IMG/VR virus record: IMGVR_UViG_3300042392_002243
Span: 1-51,037 of that record
Source of the DNA: a virus
Length of the DNA: 51,037 bases
Strand: one strand, 5' to 3'
Positions 27,287-34,657 of the stretch are shown here, piece by piece (positions within the stretch are counted from its first letter, which is position 1; each line of letters opens with the position of its first letter). The translations under genes and the position numbers were made by a program. Below the pieces are notes generated by a model. The model had not been told where the DNA came from and did not search any database. It worked only from the letters and a program-made list of their open reading frames with translations.

Positions 27287-27696
27287 GCCTTATTATCCGA
27301 AAGTTCCTTTTCCTTTAATTGATTAAAGACATTGGCAATGTTTAACGGTTCAGTGAGGAGAACAGTCTCGTAATTGAGTTCAACTTTAAATTGACTGCCG
27401 CACTTTTCACACAAAAACGAATTTTCAGTATTATAAAATACTGGAGCAGTAAATGTATTTTTACCGCAGGGACAGGAAATAGGTATGGTCTGTAAGTTTA
27501 TTATTTCTTCACTAAGATTTGTCTCTTGTTCTTTTGATTCGTTTTTCTTGAGAGATAAAAAATAAAATCCTAAAAATTGTGCAATTACTGCACCAACAAA
27601 TCCCTGCCAAAAACCTATAACATCTTTCAATACAAACCCTATTCCAGAGCTAATTAATAAAGTAATACCTAACGAGAATGTTAATAACCTAAGCAT
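27283..27696 (-). CDS. Small membrane protein with a C-terminal zinc-ribbon-like domain
   Basis: 137 residues. Two hydrophobic segments at about 3-23 and 26-48 form a probable membrane hairpin, followed by a Lys/Glu linker. Residues 73-105 carry a C-x-C (75, 77) and C-x-x-C (96, 99) set in a zinc-ribbon context (S-C-P-C-G-K and L-C-E-K-C-G-S-Q-F). This would place a metal-binding domain in the cytoplasm at the membrane. Function unknown; candidates are a superinfection-exclusion or lysis-timing protein. Preceded by an early-type promoter at 27704-27729. Confidence 0.65.
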   Translation of the reverse strand: MLRLLTFSLGITLLISSGIGFVLKDVIGFWQGFVGAVIAQFLGFYFLSLKKNESKEQETNLSEEIINLQTIPISCPCGKNTFTAPVFYNTENSFLCEKCGSQFKVELNYETVLLTEPLNIANVFNQLKEKELSDNKA

Positions 27697-27703
27697 ACTT
27701 TAT

Positions 27704-27729
27704 TTTATATTACAAATAAAGTTTATCAA
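27704..27729 (-). promoter_or_regulatory. Early sigma70-type promoter
   Basis: Minus strand: TTGATA (27724-27729), 14-nt spacer, TATAAA (27704-27709), then 7 nt to the ATG at 27696. The spacer is short, so strength is uncertain. It overlaps the end of the upstream gene. Confidence 0.45.
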
Positions 27730-28039
27730 TACAATTAGATAAATCCATAGTTATTTTTTGCCCTATTTCGTCAATAATTTTTAACGAATCCTTAATAGCT
27801 TGCTTATTTCTTTTTGGCTCCTTTTCAGTTAAATTTAAACTTTTTTTAATTTCAAGTAACGATATATACATATCGCTTAAGTGCTCTTTTAGACTTTCGC
27901 TAGTAAAGGGAAGAGTTTTAGATGCTTTTTGATCTTGTTCCTCTTTTTGATGTACTTTGAATTGATTAGATATATCCATATTTAAATTAGGAGCAGCGTT
28001 AGATGCGTGGGTGGAGTATGGATTTGTTGTACTATTCAT
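27710..28039 (-). CDS. Small Asn/Ser-rich N-term, helical C-term protein, unknown function
   Basis: 109 residues. The first 30 residues are Asn/Ser/Thr/Ala-rich and likely disordered; residues 40-109 are a charged helical region (SLKEHLSDMYISLLEIKKSL, then DSLKIIDEIGQKITMDL) with coiled-coil character. It has a late promoter 6 nt upstream, unlike the two genes that follow it, and its start region is divergent from a late head-type gene. Probably a minor virion or assembly protein; not recognised. Confidence 0.6.
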   Translation of the reverse strand: MNSTTNPYSTHASNAAPNLNMDISNQFKVHQKEEQDQKASKTLPFTSESLKEHLSDMYISLLEIKKSLNLTEKEPKRNKQAIKDSLKIIDEIGQKITMDLSNCIDKLYL

Positions 28040-28045
28040 TGTAAA

Positions 28046-28053
28046 TATTTATG
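28046..28053 (-). promoter_or_regulatory. Late promoter CATAAATA
   Basis: Minus-strand late element ending 6 nt before the ATG at 28039; only 6 nt from the plus-strand late element at 28060. Confidence 0.7.
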
Positions 28054-28059
28054 CAATTG

Positions 28060-28067
28060 AATAAATA
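28060..28067 (+). promoter_or_regulatory. Late promoter AATAAATA
   Basis: Plus-strand late element ending 5 nt before the ATG at 28073; back to back with 28046-28053. Confidence 0.65.
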
Positions 28068-28072
28068 ATTGT

Positions 28073-28498
28073 ATGAGTAAGTTTGAAAATAGATTCTTTA
28101 AAGTGTTAAATGAACAAGATGAAGATAGAGCGGCAATGCTCTCTACATTAGATAGAGATACAAATCCGGAAGATTTTGACACAGAGACTAATACACCTAC
28201 CGATATTAACGATCCAAATTCAGCAGTATCCAGAGCTTTATCAGAAAGAGAAGCAGCTATGGTTTCGCAGGTTCGCGAATGGGTTACAAGTATGGAGGAG
28301 TTTCTAGAGAACTTAAACGGTACAGAAAATTCTATTCAAACTGCACTAGCTAATGCTGAAGCAGATACACTATTAGATAAAATGAAGCAATCTGAGCAAA
28401 GAAAAATTGCGAGAGTTGCAACAGAACTAGCAGCTCTAGCTGAATCCTTTAAAGGCTTCTTAGCGCAGTCAAATAACTCGTCTTTAAAATACGTCTAA
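28073..28498 (+). CDS. Probable internal head/core protein with capsid-targeting-like N-terminus
   Basis: 141 residues, acidic, helical. The first 14 residues (MSKFENRFFKVLNE) form a short amphipathic helix ending in L-N-E, a match to the L/I-x-E prohead protease site of T4-like phages, and are comparable with the T4 capsid-targeting sequence MKTYQEFIAE. A low-complexity acidic segment (20-50) follows, then two long helices (SEREAAMVSQVREWVTSMEE and the C-terminal region). A single late gene flanked by its own promoter and a strong terminator at 28529-28559. A head-internal role is inference. Confidence 0.6.
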   Translation: MSKFENRFFKVLNEQDEDRAAMLSTLDRDTNPEDFDTETNTPTDINDPNSAVSRALSEREAAMVSQVREWVTSMEEFLENLNGTENSIQTALANAEADTLLDKMKQSEQRKIARVATELAALAESFKGFLAQSNNSSLKYV

Positions 28499-29538
28499 CG
28501 TTTATTTTTAATATTTGCAAGTCTAATAATACCTTCGAGATTCTCGAAGGTATTTTTTTCTATAAATTCATGCCCCACTTCATTAATCTTACATGCAATG
28601 CATATATCATTAAAGTCTTTAAACTTTCTACCAAATTTCTCAGGCCATATAAAAACCTTTTCGCCATTCTTGAGTAATATTTCGCTCTTATTTAAAGAAG
28701 CGTCATCTATCCATTGACTATCAAGTACCCATATTTTATCATACCACCTCAAAACTGTGTCTATTTGTTGTTGTTGTCTTTTAGTAAATGTAGCACTACC
28801 TCTATCAGTAATACCGGCGACCGCTACACTATTTTTAGTAAAGAAAGCATTTAAAGGTCCCTCAAATATAAAGACACTCTTATAGCTTTCACTTATTCTA
28901 TCTATATTAAATAGTGTTTTTTCAGCTCCTATCCTGGAGATATATTTTGGTCTTGATTTGTTATCACTTTGAACTACTGTTCTTGATTGATAAAACTCAA
29001 TATCTTTATTTTCATTTATAAAAGGGATTATTAATCTATTTTTATGCACTCTATCAACAAGCGATACATATAGCGAATCAGGTCTATTAACAGCCGTATT
29101 AAGTCTTCTAGATTCAATTAATTTAATACAAGCATTTACTATAGAATTAGTCTTATAAAACTCCACTTGAGTGAGATCACTTAAATTAATGGAGTCTTTC
29201 GGAAGGGTTTCAGTTTTAATTTTAACTATTTCCTGCTCAGAAACCTCTATAACATCCTGTTCGTCTACATACTGCTTAATTTCATCTATAATTTCTGCAT
29301 CAGTCTTTCCTGATACTTCCTTTACCCACTTTATGGGTTTACTAGACCATCCGCAGTTATGACAGAAAATATTATCATTTTTGGGTATATAATAACATCT
29401 ACGCTTTTTACCTAAAGAGCCACCCTCTCTACATATGCAACAACCTCCCTGATATGTATTATTAAATTTATTGAATCTGGGTTGATATATATATTGAAAG
29501 AACTTACTAACTGTATACTCTTCAGGAATATTAATCAT
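28495..29538 (-). CDS. 61: DNA primase (gp61-like)
   Basis: 347 residues, close to T4 gp61 (342). Makes RNA primers for lagging-strand synthesis with helicase gp41. An N-terminal zinc-binding domain has cysteines at 33, 34, 36, 48, 59 and 62 (G-G-C-C-I-C-R-E-G-G and F-C-H-N-C-G-W). The middle has a toprim-like core: V-F-I-F-E-G-P-L-N-A (catalytic Glu) and W-V-L-D-S-Q-W-I-D (acidic metal site in a D-S-Q form). ATGA overlap with RNase H upstream. Its last codons overlap the 3' end of the convergent head-type gene and include that gene's terminator. Confidence 0.88.
   Translation of the reverse strand: MINIPEEYTVSKFFQYIYQPRFNKFNNTYQGGCCICREGGSLGKKRRCYYIPKNDNIFCHNCGWSSKPIKWVKEVSGKTDAEIIDEIKQYVDEQDVIEVSEQEIVKIKTETLPKDSINLSDLTQVEFYKTNSIVNACIKLIESRRLNTAVNRPDSLYVSLVDRVHKNRLIIPFINENKDIEFYQSRTVVQSDNKSRPKYISRIGAEKTLFNIDRISESYKSVFIFEGPLNAFFTKNSVAVAGITDRGSATFTKRQQQQIDTVLRWYDKIWVLDSQWIDDASLNKSEILLKNGEKVFIWPEKFGRKFKDFNDICIACKINEVGHEFIEKNTFENLEGIIRLANIKNKR
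28529..28559 (+). terminator. Rho-independent terminator
   Basis: Perfect 11-bp stem (ATACCTTCGAG / CTCGAAGGTAT), 3-nt loop ATT, followed by a T run. It lies 30 nt after the stop of 28073-28498 and inside the 3' end of the primase coding sequence, so it must also encode protein on the other strand. Confidence 0.88.
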
Positions 29539-30407
29539 GTAAAAAGAGATTGTAGTTTATTTCTCAAGAAAAACAACGAATACCACGACTCCTTCTTTTT
29601 TAAAATTGCGTTAAAATTACGCATATTACACTCATCAATAAATGCTGACCAATTAGCTTCAACGGGAGTATCTAATTGTTCTTGATAATACTTACATTCA
29701 TCATCCATAGTCATAACTTTACCTAAGTTAAATAAACTAAAGTTCCTATCATAGATAGCCATTTGCTCCTCGTTTAAAAGAATCTCACCGTCAATCCATT
29801 TTTTAATTTTTGCTTTACCAAATTTTTCAATACCTGGTACGTTATCTGATTTATCACCCGTACAGCACTTAGCAGTCATCCAGTCACCTACATTAGGCCA
29901 GCCCGTCTCTTCTTCGAAATTTACTACTGTATATTCCTTTTTACGGATAGGGTCGTAAAGTGTAGTATCTTGCTGCACGAGCTGCAGAAAGTCTCTATCA
30001 ACAGATACAATTACTTTCTGACCTTGAGATTTATTACAGATATAAGAAATAATATCGTCTGCTTCAAGCTCTCTAGGAAAAATAGATGGAATTCCAAGAT
30101 GACGAAGTATCAGCTTGATAGCATTATTGTTTTGATGCGGTGTAATATCAGAGGATCTATTACCTTTATACTCACTAAATTGTGTCTTTCGCTCGTTTAC
30201 TTGGTAGTCCGGTTTCTCATCCCAGACGAAAATAGTATTATCAGAGTTAAATTTTGTAACGTATGAAAATACAGCGTTTAAAGTAAAATAAATGTGAAAG
30301 TTACTAACTTGATCGGGCGTATCGGTATTAGTGCGCTTCGATTGACTCTTCGCCGTCCAGAACGTTCGATGTATGAGGTTGTTCCCGTCTATTAATAGTT
30401 TTTTCAT
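29535..30407 (-). CDS. rnh: RNase H / 5'-3' FEN-type exonuclease
   Basis: 290 residues (T4 RNase H is 305). Removes RNA primers and flaps during lagging-strand maturation. FEN-family metal ligands are visible: D7 (L-L-I-D-G-N-N), D63 in V-W-D-E-K-P-D, E115, D117 and D118 in E-L-E-A-D-D-I-I, D137 and D139 in S-V-D-R-D-F, and D185 and D188 in T-G-D-K-S-D-N-V-P-G. A helix-hairpin-helix follows (GIEKFGKAKI). The C-terminal KLQSLFT is a possible clamp-binding tail. The first 80 nt overlap the end of the preceding gene in another frame. Confidence 0.92.
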   Translation of the reverse strand: MKKLLIDGNNLIHRTFWTAKSQSKRTNTDTPDQVSNFHIYFTLNAVFSYVTKFNSDNTIFVWDEKPDYQVNERKTQFSEYKGNRSSDITPHQNNNAIKLILRHLGIPSIFPRELEADDIISYICNKSQGQKVIVSVDRDFLQLVQQDTTLYDPIRKKEYTVVNFEEETGWPNVGDWMTAKCCTGDKSDNVPGIEKFGKAKIKKWIDGEILLNEEQMAIYDRNFSLFNLGKVMTMDDECKYYQEQLDTPVEANWSAFIDECNMRNFNAILKKKESWYSLFFLRNKLQSLFT

Positions 30408-30651
30408 TTTTTGCGTATTGGGCTGTGGATGTCTTTAAAACGTAACTTGGAGCTCGCTCTACATATCTGAGTATATTATTGTTCCTTCCATGATCAAATA
30501 TAATTTTAGGAACAACCCTATTTACCATTTTAGGAATAGATAAAAAACAATAATCAACCGCTTCACTTTTAATATATATTAACATCTCACCAGCGTAAGT
30601 ACCGGTATGAACTGCATATATATCTCCTAGAGTTAGTTTTTTACTGGCCAT
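30328..30651 (-). CDS. Conserved phage protein of unknown function
   Basis: 107 residues. The N-terminal 70 residues look like a small beta-barrel (L-T-L-G-D-I-Y-A-V-H-T-G-T-Y-A-G-E-M-L-I-Y-I), with a later L-S-I-P-K-M-V-N-R-V-V-P segment; the last 35 residues are polar and lie over the start of rnh in a different frame (80-nt overlap). The beta pattern resembles small SH3/KOW-type domains, but no family is certain. Overlaps the preceding gene by 11 nt, so it belongs to the replication operon. Confidence 0.6.
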   Translation of the reverse strand: MASKKLTLGDIYAVHTGTYAGEMLIYIKSEAVDYCFLSIPKMVNRVVPKIIFDHGRNNNILRYVERAPSYVLKTSTAQYAKNEKTINRREQPHTSNVLDGEESIEAH

Positions 30652-30928
30652 TTTCGTACATTAAATACGATATATATTTTATTGCAAGAGAAGAGAGAGC
30701 ATCTTTTTCCATTGGAGTTTTAGCATGCTTTAAAATAATAGGCTTACCGTTAAGATCATAACCTATGACTACAAAATTTGTAAGAAACTCTTTTAATGTT
30801 GAAGCAAGAGCGTTTTCTAATTGTATTTTTTTATTATATTTTTTCTTCCCCTCGTAATTATTTTTAAGCGCATCCTTAATAAGATCTTTTATATCCTCTT
30901 CAGAGAACATATTATCATCAGAGCTCAT
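30641..30928 (-). CDS. Small helical protein in the replication operon
   Basis: 95 residues from the ATG at 30928, which overlaps the upstream stop by 11 nt; a GTG at 30946 would give 101 residues. The first 20 residues are acidic (MSSDDNMFSEEDIKDLIKDA); the rest is helical with an F-V-V-I-G-Y-D-L-N-G-K-P-I-I-L hairpin at about 57-70. Small accessory proteins in this place occur in marine T4-like phages. Function not recognised. Confidence 0.6.
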   Translation of the reverse strand: MSSDDNMFSEEDIKDLIKDALKNNYEGKKKYNKKIQLENALASTLKEFLTNFVVIGYDLNGKPIILKHAKTPMEKDALSSLAIKYISYLMYENGQ

Positions 30929-31256
30929 AATTATATTTAGTACCACTATCTATTTGTGGAATACCTCTTTCAATAAGAGTTGTAACTACTACTTCAATAG
31001 AGGTAGTTTTAAGAGAAAAGTTTTTTGGGAATAATCTTCCACCATCGCTAAATTCAAACATTTTCTCACTCTTAAAATCTCTGTTTTCATAACATGTAAC
31101 AAAAACTGAAGTATTACCTGGATCGATCATTACGGTCCATTTACGTGGATCAGACTGAGCATAATTATTACAAATCTTCCATACATTAAATCCGCTATCT
31201 TTAAGACGCTTTACAAAGTACGAAAGAGTGGTAATTTTATTTTTATTAATATTCAT
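30918..31256 (-). CDS. Conserved phage protein next to the sliding clamp
   Basis: 112 residues, alpha/beta. Opens with a helix (T-L-S-Y-F-V-K-R-L-K-D-S-G-F), then strand pairs containing D-P-R-K-W-T-V-M-I-D-P-G-N-T-S-V-F-V-T-C-Y and a C-terminal helix (TTSIEVVVTTLIERGI). I recall similar small proteins beside gene 45 in marine T4-like phages but cannot name a function. Its ATG overlaps the clamp stop (ATGA). Confidence 0.62.
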   Translation of the reverse strand: MNINKNKITTLSYFVKRLKDSGFNVWKICNNYAQSDPRKWTVMIDPGNTSVFVTCYENRDFKSEKMFEFSDGGRLFPKNFSLKTTSIEVVVTTLIERGIPQIDSGTKYNYEL

Positions 31257-31987
31257 TGTGTGAGAGATGTTATAATATATTTTAATTTAATACTATTATT
31301 TAAGATATCAATAACGGTTACACCGTATTCTGTGTTAATACCGAAATTTATATCTTCATTAATAAAAGACAATAATTTAATATTATCAAAGTTTAGAGGT
31401 AGAGGAGATAGTTCAAAATTCACCTCTCCTAGATCAATAGCAAAAACATCAGTATTATGTCTTGCTCTATCTGTTAATTCACCCTTTAACCTACCACTTT
31501 CGGTATAGAGATATAGCTTGTTAGTCTCTGACGCAAAAGTACTACCTTTAATAATTGAGTTAATTGTATCTTTCTTAAGAGTAAACTTAACGTTGTAGTT
31601 AAAGCTTTTAATCTTATCTATATTGATAGACGGCTTAGTTAAAAAGCCATCTTCATAAAGATGATATTTAAACTTTAGTGATTTACCTTTATATTCTATA
31701 TTGTTAGAGTTAACAAACAGGCTAACGTCCTTTGTATCAATCGAATCTACAACTCTAGTAAGTTTCTTAATATCAGGAATATTAATACTACCATTATAGT
31801 TTACGTCTATATTTGACAGTTCGCTATATAATATAAGAGTATTATCTGCTGAAGATATTAGTGAGGATATTAAACCAAGATCTTGATTTGCGTTTAATAT
31901 AGTCGACTCGTTTATTTTCGAGATCGCCTCTAGGTACTTGATGCAGTCAATCCGATTTGGAAGCTTTAGTTCTCTTTGGTTTGCCAT
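31253..31987 (-). CDS. 45: Sliding clamp (gp45)
   Basis: 244 residues; T4 gp45 is 228. Trimeric ring that tethers DNA polymerase and also activates late transcription with gp55 and gp33. Evidence is the PCNA-like alternating strand pattern, the L-K-G-E-L-T-D-R-A-R-H-N-T-D-V segment at about 168-182, close to the T4 clamp signature, and the operon position between SSB and RNase H genes. The start overlaps the upstream gene by 41 nt; no later start fits as well. No clamp loader (gp44/gp62) is seen in this window. Confidence 0.85.
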   Translation of the reverse strand: MANQRELKLPNRIDCIKYLEAISKINESTILNANQDLGLISSLISSADNTLILYSELSNIDVNYNGSINIPDIKKLTRVVDSIDTKDVSLFVNSNNIEYKGKSLKFKYHLYEDGFLTKPSINIDKIKSFNYNVKFTLKKDTINSIIKGSTFASETNKLYLYTESGRLKGELTDRARHNTDVFAIDLGEVNFELSPLPLNFDNIKLLSFINEDINFGINTEYGVTVIDILNNSIKLKYIITSLTQ

Positions 31988-32375
31988 TCTGTTTTTCTAG
32001 TATATCACCTATTCTAGCTAAGTTCAAGTTAATTTCTTTTAGAATATCAACTATATCATTATTATGAGGTGCTGGTTTAAATTCCTCTACTGGTGTTACA
32101 TGTGATTGTTCCACTACAGCAGGTTCCTGAATGGGTTGAACAGGCTCTATAACAGGCTGTATAGGAGGTTCAATATATTGCTGTGGTGGAGCTTGTTGCA
32201 TCTCAGCCTGTACAGGAATACGCAAAGCCTGTTCAAACTGATGCTGTATGTTAGGACTTACCGGTTTAACAAATTGCGAGCTACCCACAATCATCTGATC
32301 GGTTTGTTTAGCTTGCGCGTGTACAGTTCCGAAAAACTGTACTAACGCGCGCTGTTCATCTGGAGTCATGTTCAT
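31947..32375 (-). CDS. Pro/Gln-rich protein between SSB and clamp genes
   Basis: 142 residues. The N-terminal 55 residues are helical and begin MNMTPDEQRALVQFFGTVHA; residues 58-105 are a disordered Pro/Gln/Glu/Val segment with repeated P-P-x-Q-P-V-x-E-P units; residues 108-128 form a helix (NDIVDILKEINLNLARIGDI) followed by a Lys-rich tail. Overlaps the SSB stop by 4 nt (ATGA). The layout, two helical ends on a flexible linker, would suit a tether between replisome proteins; that is inference. Confidence 0.6.
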   Translation of the reverse strand: MNMTPDEQRALVQFFGTVHAQAKQTDQMIVGSSQFVKPVSPNIQHQFEQALRIPVQAEMQQAPPQQYIEPPIQPVIEPVQPIQEPAVVEQSHVTPVEEFKPAPHNNDIVDILKEINLNLARIGDILEKQNGKPKRTKASKSD

Positions 32376-33217
32376 AGATCCTTAAGAAGCTCGTCAATAT
32401 CATCATCAATAGAACTCTCTACCTGTACAGAATCAGTCTGTTTTGTAAAGGTTGGAATTGGTGCACTATCGTAAGAGTCATGCTTCACTTCCGTTTCAGA
32501 TTTAGTATTCTTGACATAGAAGTGCTCATCAAGCATCTGCTTCAATTCGTCATAAGACTTAAGAGTATAGACTTTAGCAAGATCGAAGACACTATCGTAA
32601 ATCTTCTTTTGTTCATCATCGCTAAGATTCAACTTACCAGCAGAGGTAAAGCGTGAAGAGACATAGGTAGGATATTCGCCTTGATTCTCACACTTAATTT
32701 TAAAATTAACTCCATTAGCTCCAAGATCAAAAATTCGTGGACCGAACTCTTCAGCATCCTCACCTTCAATAGCCTCCATAATAATTTTATGAACTTGTTT
32801 ACCGTAACGAAGCATCTTAACCTTGCCGTTATTATCAGGATTGGTTGGATCGTCAATTACATATACATTAACGAGATACTTCTCGAGTCGCTTAATAGCT
32901 TTAACCTTCTCCTTTTCATCTTCAGTACCTGTACGAAGAATGCGGAATCTCTCCTCAGCGATTGGATCTCTTTCACCGAAGGTCATAGGAGATAGAGACT
33001 GAACGTACTGTCCTGTCGCGAAGGATACCCATCCATGGTTGAAGTAGTGGAAGAATGTATTCTTAGGATCTTTTGCAAATGGTAGCAATCTCACAGTGTA
33101 GGTATTACCAGGAGTAGTTTTTAGGATTTCAGTATAAGTTGCAGTATTGTTTTCGCTATCGTTTTTTGATAGTGCATCTTTAATGGATTGAAACATTGAC
33201 GTGTTAAATGTACTCAT
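32372..33217 (-). CDS. 32: Single-stranded DNA-binding protein (gp32)
   Basis: 281 residues (T4 gp32 is 301). Coats ssDNA in replication, recombination and repair. Visible: a T-P-G-N-T-Y-T-V-R-L-L-P segment starting the OB-fold at about 35-46, the H-G-W-V-S-F-A-T-G-Q-Y region (61-71), a long helical arm (EERFRILRTGTEDEKEKVKA), and an acidic C-terminal tail (SSIDDDIDELLKDL) of the sort that recruits partner proteins. The Cys ligands of the T4 zinc ribbon are absent: only one Cys occurs in the protein. Confidence 0.9.
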   Translation of the reverse strand: MSTFNTSMFQSIKDALSKNDSENNTATYTEILKTTPGNTYTVRLLPFAKDPKNTFFHYFNHGWVSFATGQYVQSLSPMTFGERDPIAEERFRILRTGTEDEKEKVKAIKRLEKYLVNVYVIDDPTNPDNNGKVKMLRYGKQVHKIIMEAIEGEDAEEFGPRIFDLGANGVNFKIKCENQGEYPTYVSSRFTSAGKLNLSDDEQKKIYDSVFDLAKVYTLKSYDELKQMLDEHFYVKNTKSETEVKHDSYDSAPIPTFTKQTDSVQVESSIDDDIDELLKDL

Positions 33218-33240
33218 AATTTTATTGTTTGTTATATGTT

Positions 33241-33906
33241 CTATTTTAGGCTCGTTATTTTACTTTTCAACAATTGTTTTTCGATTATTGAAAACGCTTC
33301 TCTTATTACATTTTTCAACCGAGTTGATCGTTGAAAATTAACTCTAGTCTCATTTAGTAAATTTTGAAAGTTTGACACAAAAAAATCTAATAATTCTGCT
33401 TCTACCTGTCTAATGGTTTTGTCGCATTGCAGGCCGTGAATTATATAGAAGTTAATTTTATGCTCTCTTAAGTGCTGAACTACTATAGGTGTTGTACCGT
33501 TAATATTTGTCTTATATTCTTGAAGAGTTAGATTATTTTCTCTACAATATCTATATATAAACGAACAGCACTCTTTACATCTATTAATGGTATTCTCACT
33601 ATCTGGATCTTGCGTTTCCCTTTTCTTTTGATATAAGGAATAACACTTTAAAGCTTTCGATGTGAGATAGTAATGTAAATCAAAGTAATTTTCCGTTCCG
33701 TAATAATCATAAGGAGCTGTAAAGAAGTCTATCTGCCTTATATTATTGTTTTTCTCAAAAAAGATGCTTAGTTTTTTAAGTGTGGTGTAGGATTGATCAT
33801 CGAGAGAGCTAAAGTCTTGTCTTAGTTTAAACGGCTTGTTTTTTATTGTTCTGCCTGCGATAAGGTATGAGTTATAAATAGCTTTCTCTTTTTCTGTTAA
33901 AGGCAT
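33241..33906 (-). CDS. Conserved protein upstream of gp32, function unknown
   Basis: 221 residues, helical, with a C-x-x-C-C cluster and a further Cys (N-R-C-K-E-C-C-S-F-I-Y-R-Y-C at about 108-121). In T4 this place is held by gene 59 (helicase loader, 217 residues), so size and position fit gp59, but I see no sequence match, and the Cys cluster is not a gp59 feature. It begins with an overlap with the upstream small gene (10 nt) and lies 23 nt before the SSB start. Confidence 0.5.
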   Translation of the reverse strand: MPLTEKEKAIYNSYLIAGRTIKNKPFKLRQDFSSLDDQSYTTLKKLSIFFEKNNNIRQIDFFTAPYDYYGTENYFDLHYYLTSKALKCYSLYQKKRETQDPDSENTINRCKECCSFIYRYCRENNLTLQEYKTNINGTTPIVVQHLREHKINFYIIHGLQCDKTIRQVEAELLDFFVSNFQNLLNETRVNFQRSTRLKNVIREAFSIIEKQLLKSKITSLK

Positions 33907-34193
33907 CTTCGTTTATTACTATTAATATATTTCGTTATATATTTGCTTTTAGTTATGGTAGGATCATACTCTAAAAATATTTTAACTATTTCATAGTTAG
34001 AATCAACTCCTAAAAGATCTTTTAATATAACGCGCAGTTTTTCATCTTGTAAAATTAAAATAAAAACATTCTGCAATGATAGTTTCTTACCCTTTAGTAG
34101 TGTACAGAAAGAGCAAAAAGATAATAGTATATGCTCACTTTCTCTATCTATTATATCTTGCGACGGATTAATTGTAGTGGTTTTTATGAACAT
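33897..34193 (-). CDS. Small protein of unknown function
   Basis: 98 residues. Hydrophobic helical core (HILLSFCSFCTLLKGK, then LSLQNVFILILQDEKLRVIL) and a basic C-terminus (KYITKYINSNKRRC). It overlaps both neighbours by 10 nt, so it is translated as part of the unit 33241-34627 that starts from a late-type promoter. T4 gene 33 (late coactivator) lies in this neighbourhood in T4, but the sequence lacks the typical clamp-binding C-terminus, so I do not assign it. Confidence 0.55.
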   Translation of the reverse strand: MFIKTTTINPSQDIIDRESEHILLSFCSFCTLLKGKKLSLQNVFILILQDEKLRVILKDLLGVDSNYEIVKIFLEYDPTITKSKYITKYINSNKRRCL

Positions 34194-34627
34194 TTGATGA
34201 ATTTCTTTGTTAGGTTAATAAAACTATCTGTTAGCTTTCCTGCTGCAAGAACATCTGTCGATTCATCGCACTCCCCGTCGCTTAAAATTTGTGCAAGCTT
34301 GCATAGATCAATTTTACATGTTATATTATTTTTCTTAAAAATAATTCTTCGCTCTGTTAGTATTACAATTATTGCGATATCAGCGCCGTAATTGTTAATC
34401 ATCCTCGAATGAAGTTCTTCATAAAATCCTTCCGCGAAACAGCTTACTACCTTATATTCTTTTATAGTACCGGCAAAGAAATTAGTATTATCAATTACAT
34501 CTTTATATTTAGAAATATAAAGTTTTATTTCATTGAGCTCTTCAACACTAAAATCACGCTTACCAGAACGGTAATCTTTAATATTAGACTTTAATTTATT
34601 ATTCGTATAATAATCAAAAATTTTCAC
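34184..34627 (-). CDS. Stand-alone DHHA1-like domain, degenerate (DHH phosphoesterase C-terminal part)
   Basis: 147 residues with a GTG start fixed by the late element 34634-34641, which ends 6 nt upstream. The layout matches the C-terminal half of DHH/DHHA1 phosphoesterases: F-F-A-G-T-I-K-E-Y-K-V (50-60), G-A-D-I-A-I-I-V (81-88), then C-K-I-D-L-C-K-L-A-Q (104-113) and L-A-A-G-K-L (127-132). The usual GGGH loop that binds substrate is replaced by D-G-E-C-D-E-S-T-D-V. The catalytic DHH half is missing, so it is unlikely to be an enzyme by itself; it may bind nucleic acid or be a remnant. Confidence 0.6.
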   Translation of the reverse strand: MKIFDYYTNNKLKSNIKDYRSGKRDFSVEELNEIKLYISKYKDVIDNTNFFAGTIKEYKVVSCFAEGFYEELHSRMINNYGADIAIIVILTERRIIFKKNNITCKIDLCKLAQILSDGECDESTDVLAAGKLTDSFINLTKKFIKCS

Positions 34628-34633
34628 TGCATC

Positions 34634-34641
34634 TATTTATT
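34634..34641 (-). promoter_or_regulatory. Late promoter AATAAATA
   Basis: Minus-strand late element ending 6 nt before the GTG at 34627, in the 30-nt gap after helicase gp41. It implies a late input into the DHHA1-like/SSB/clamp/primase stretch. Confidence 0.6.
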
Positions 34642-34657
34642 AGTGAAGGGAACTTTA

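Noticed and set aside
33241-34193. Assignment of these two genes to T4 gp59 and gp33
   Set aside because: Position and sizes are suggestive, but I see no matching motifs; the clamp-binding terminus of gp33 is missing and the Cys cluster does not fit gp59.
28495-34627. Presence of clamp loader genes 44/62 next to the clamp
   Set aside because: No AAA+ ATPase with Walker motifs is found in the operon besides helicase gp41; they may be outside the window.
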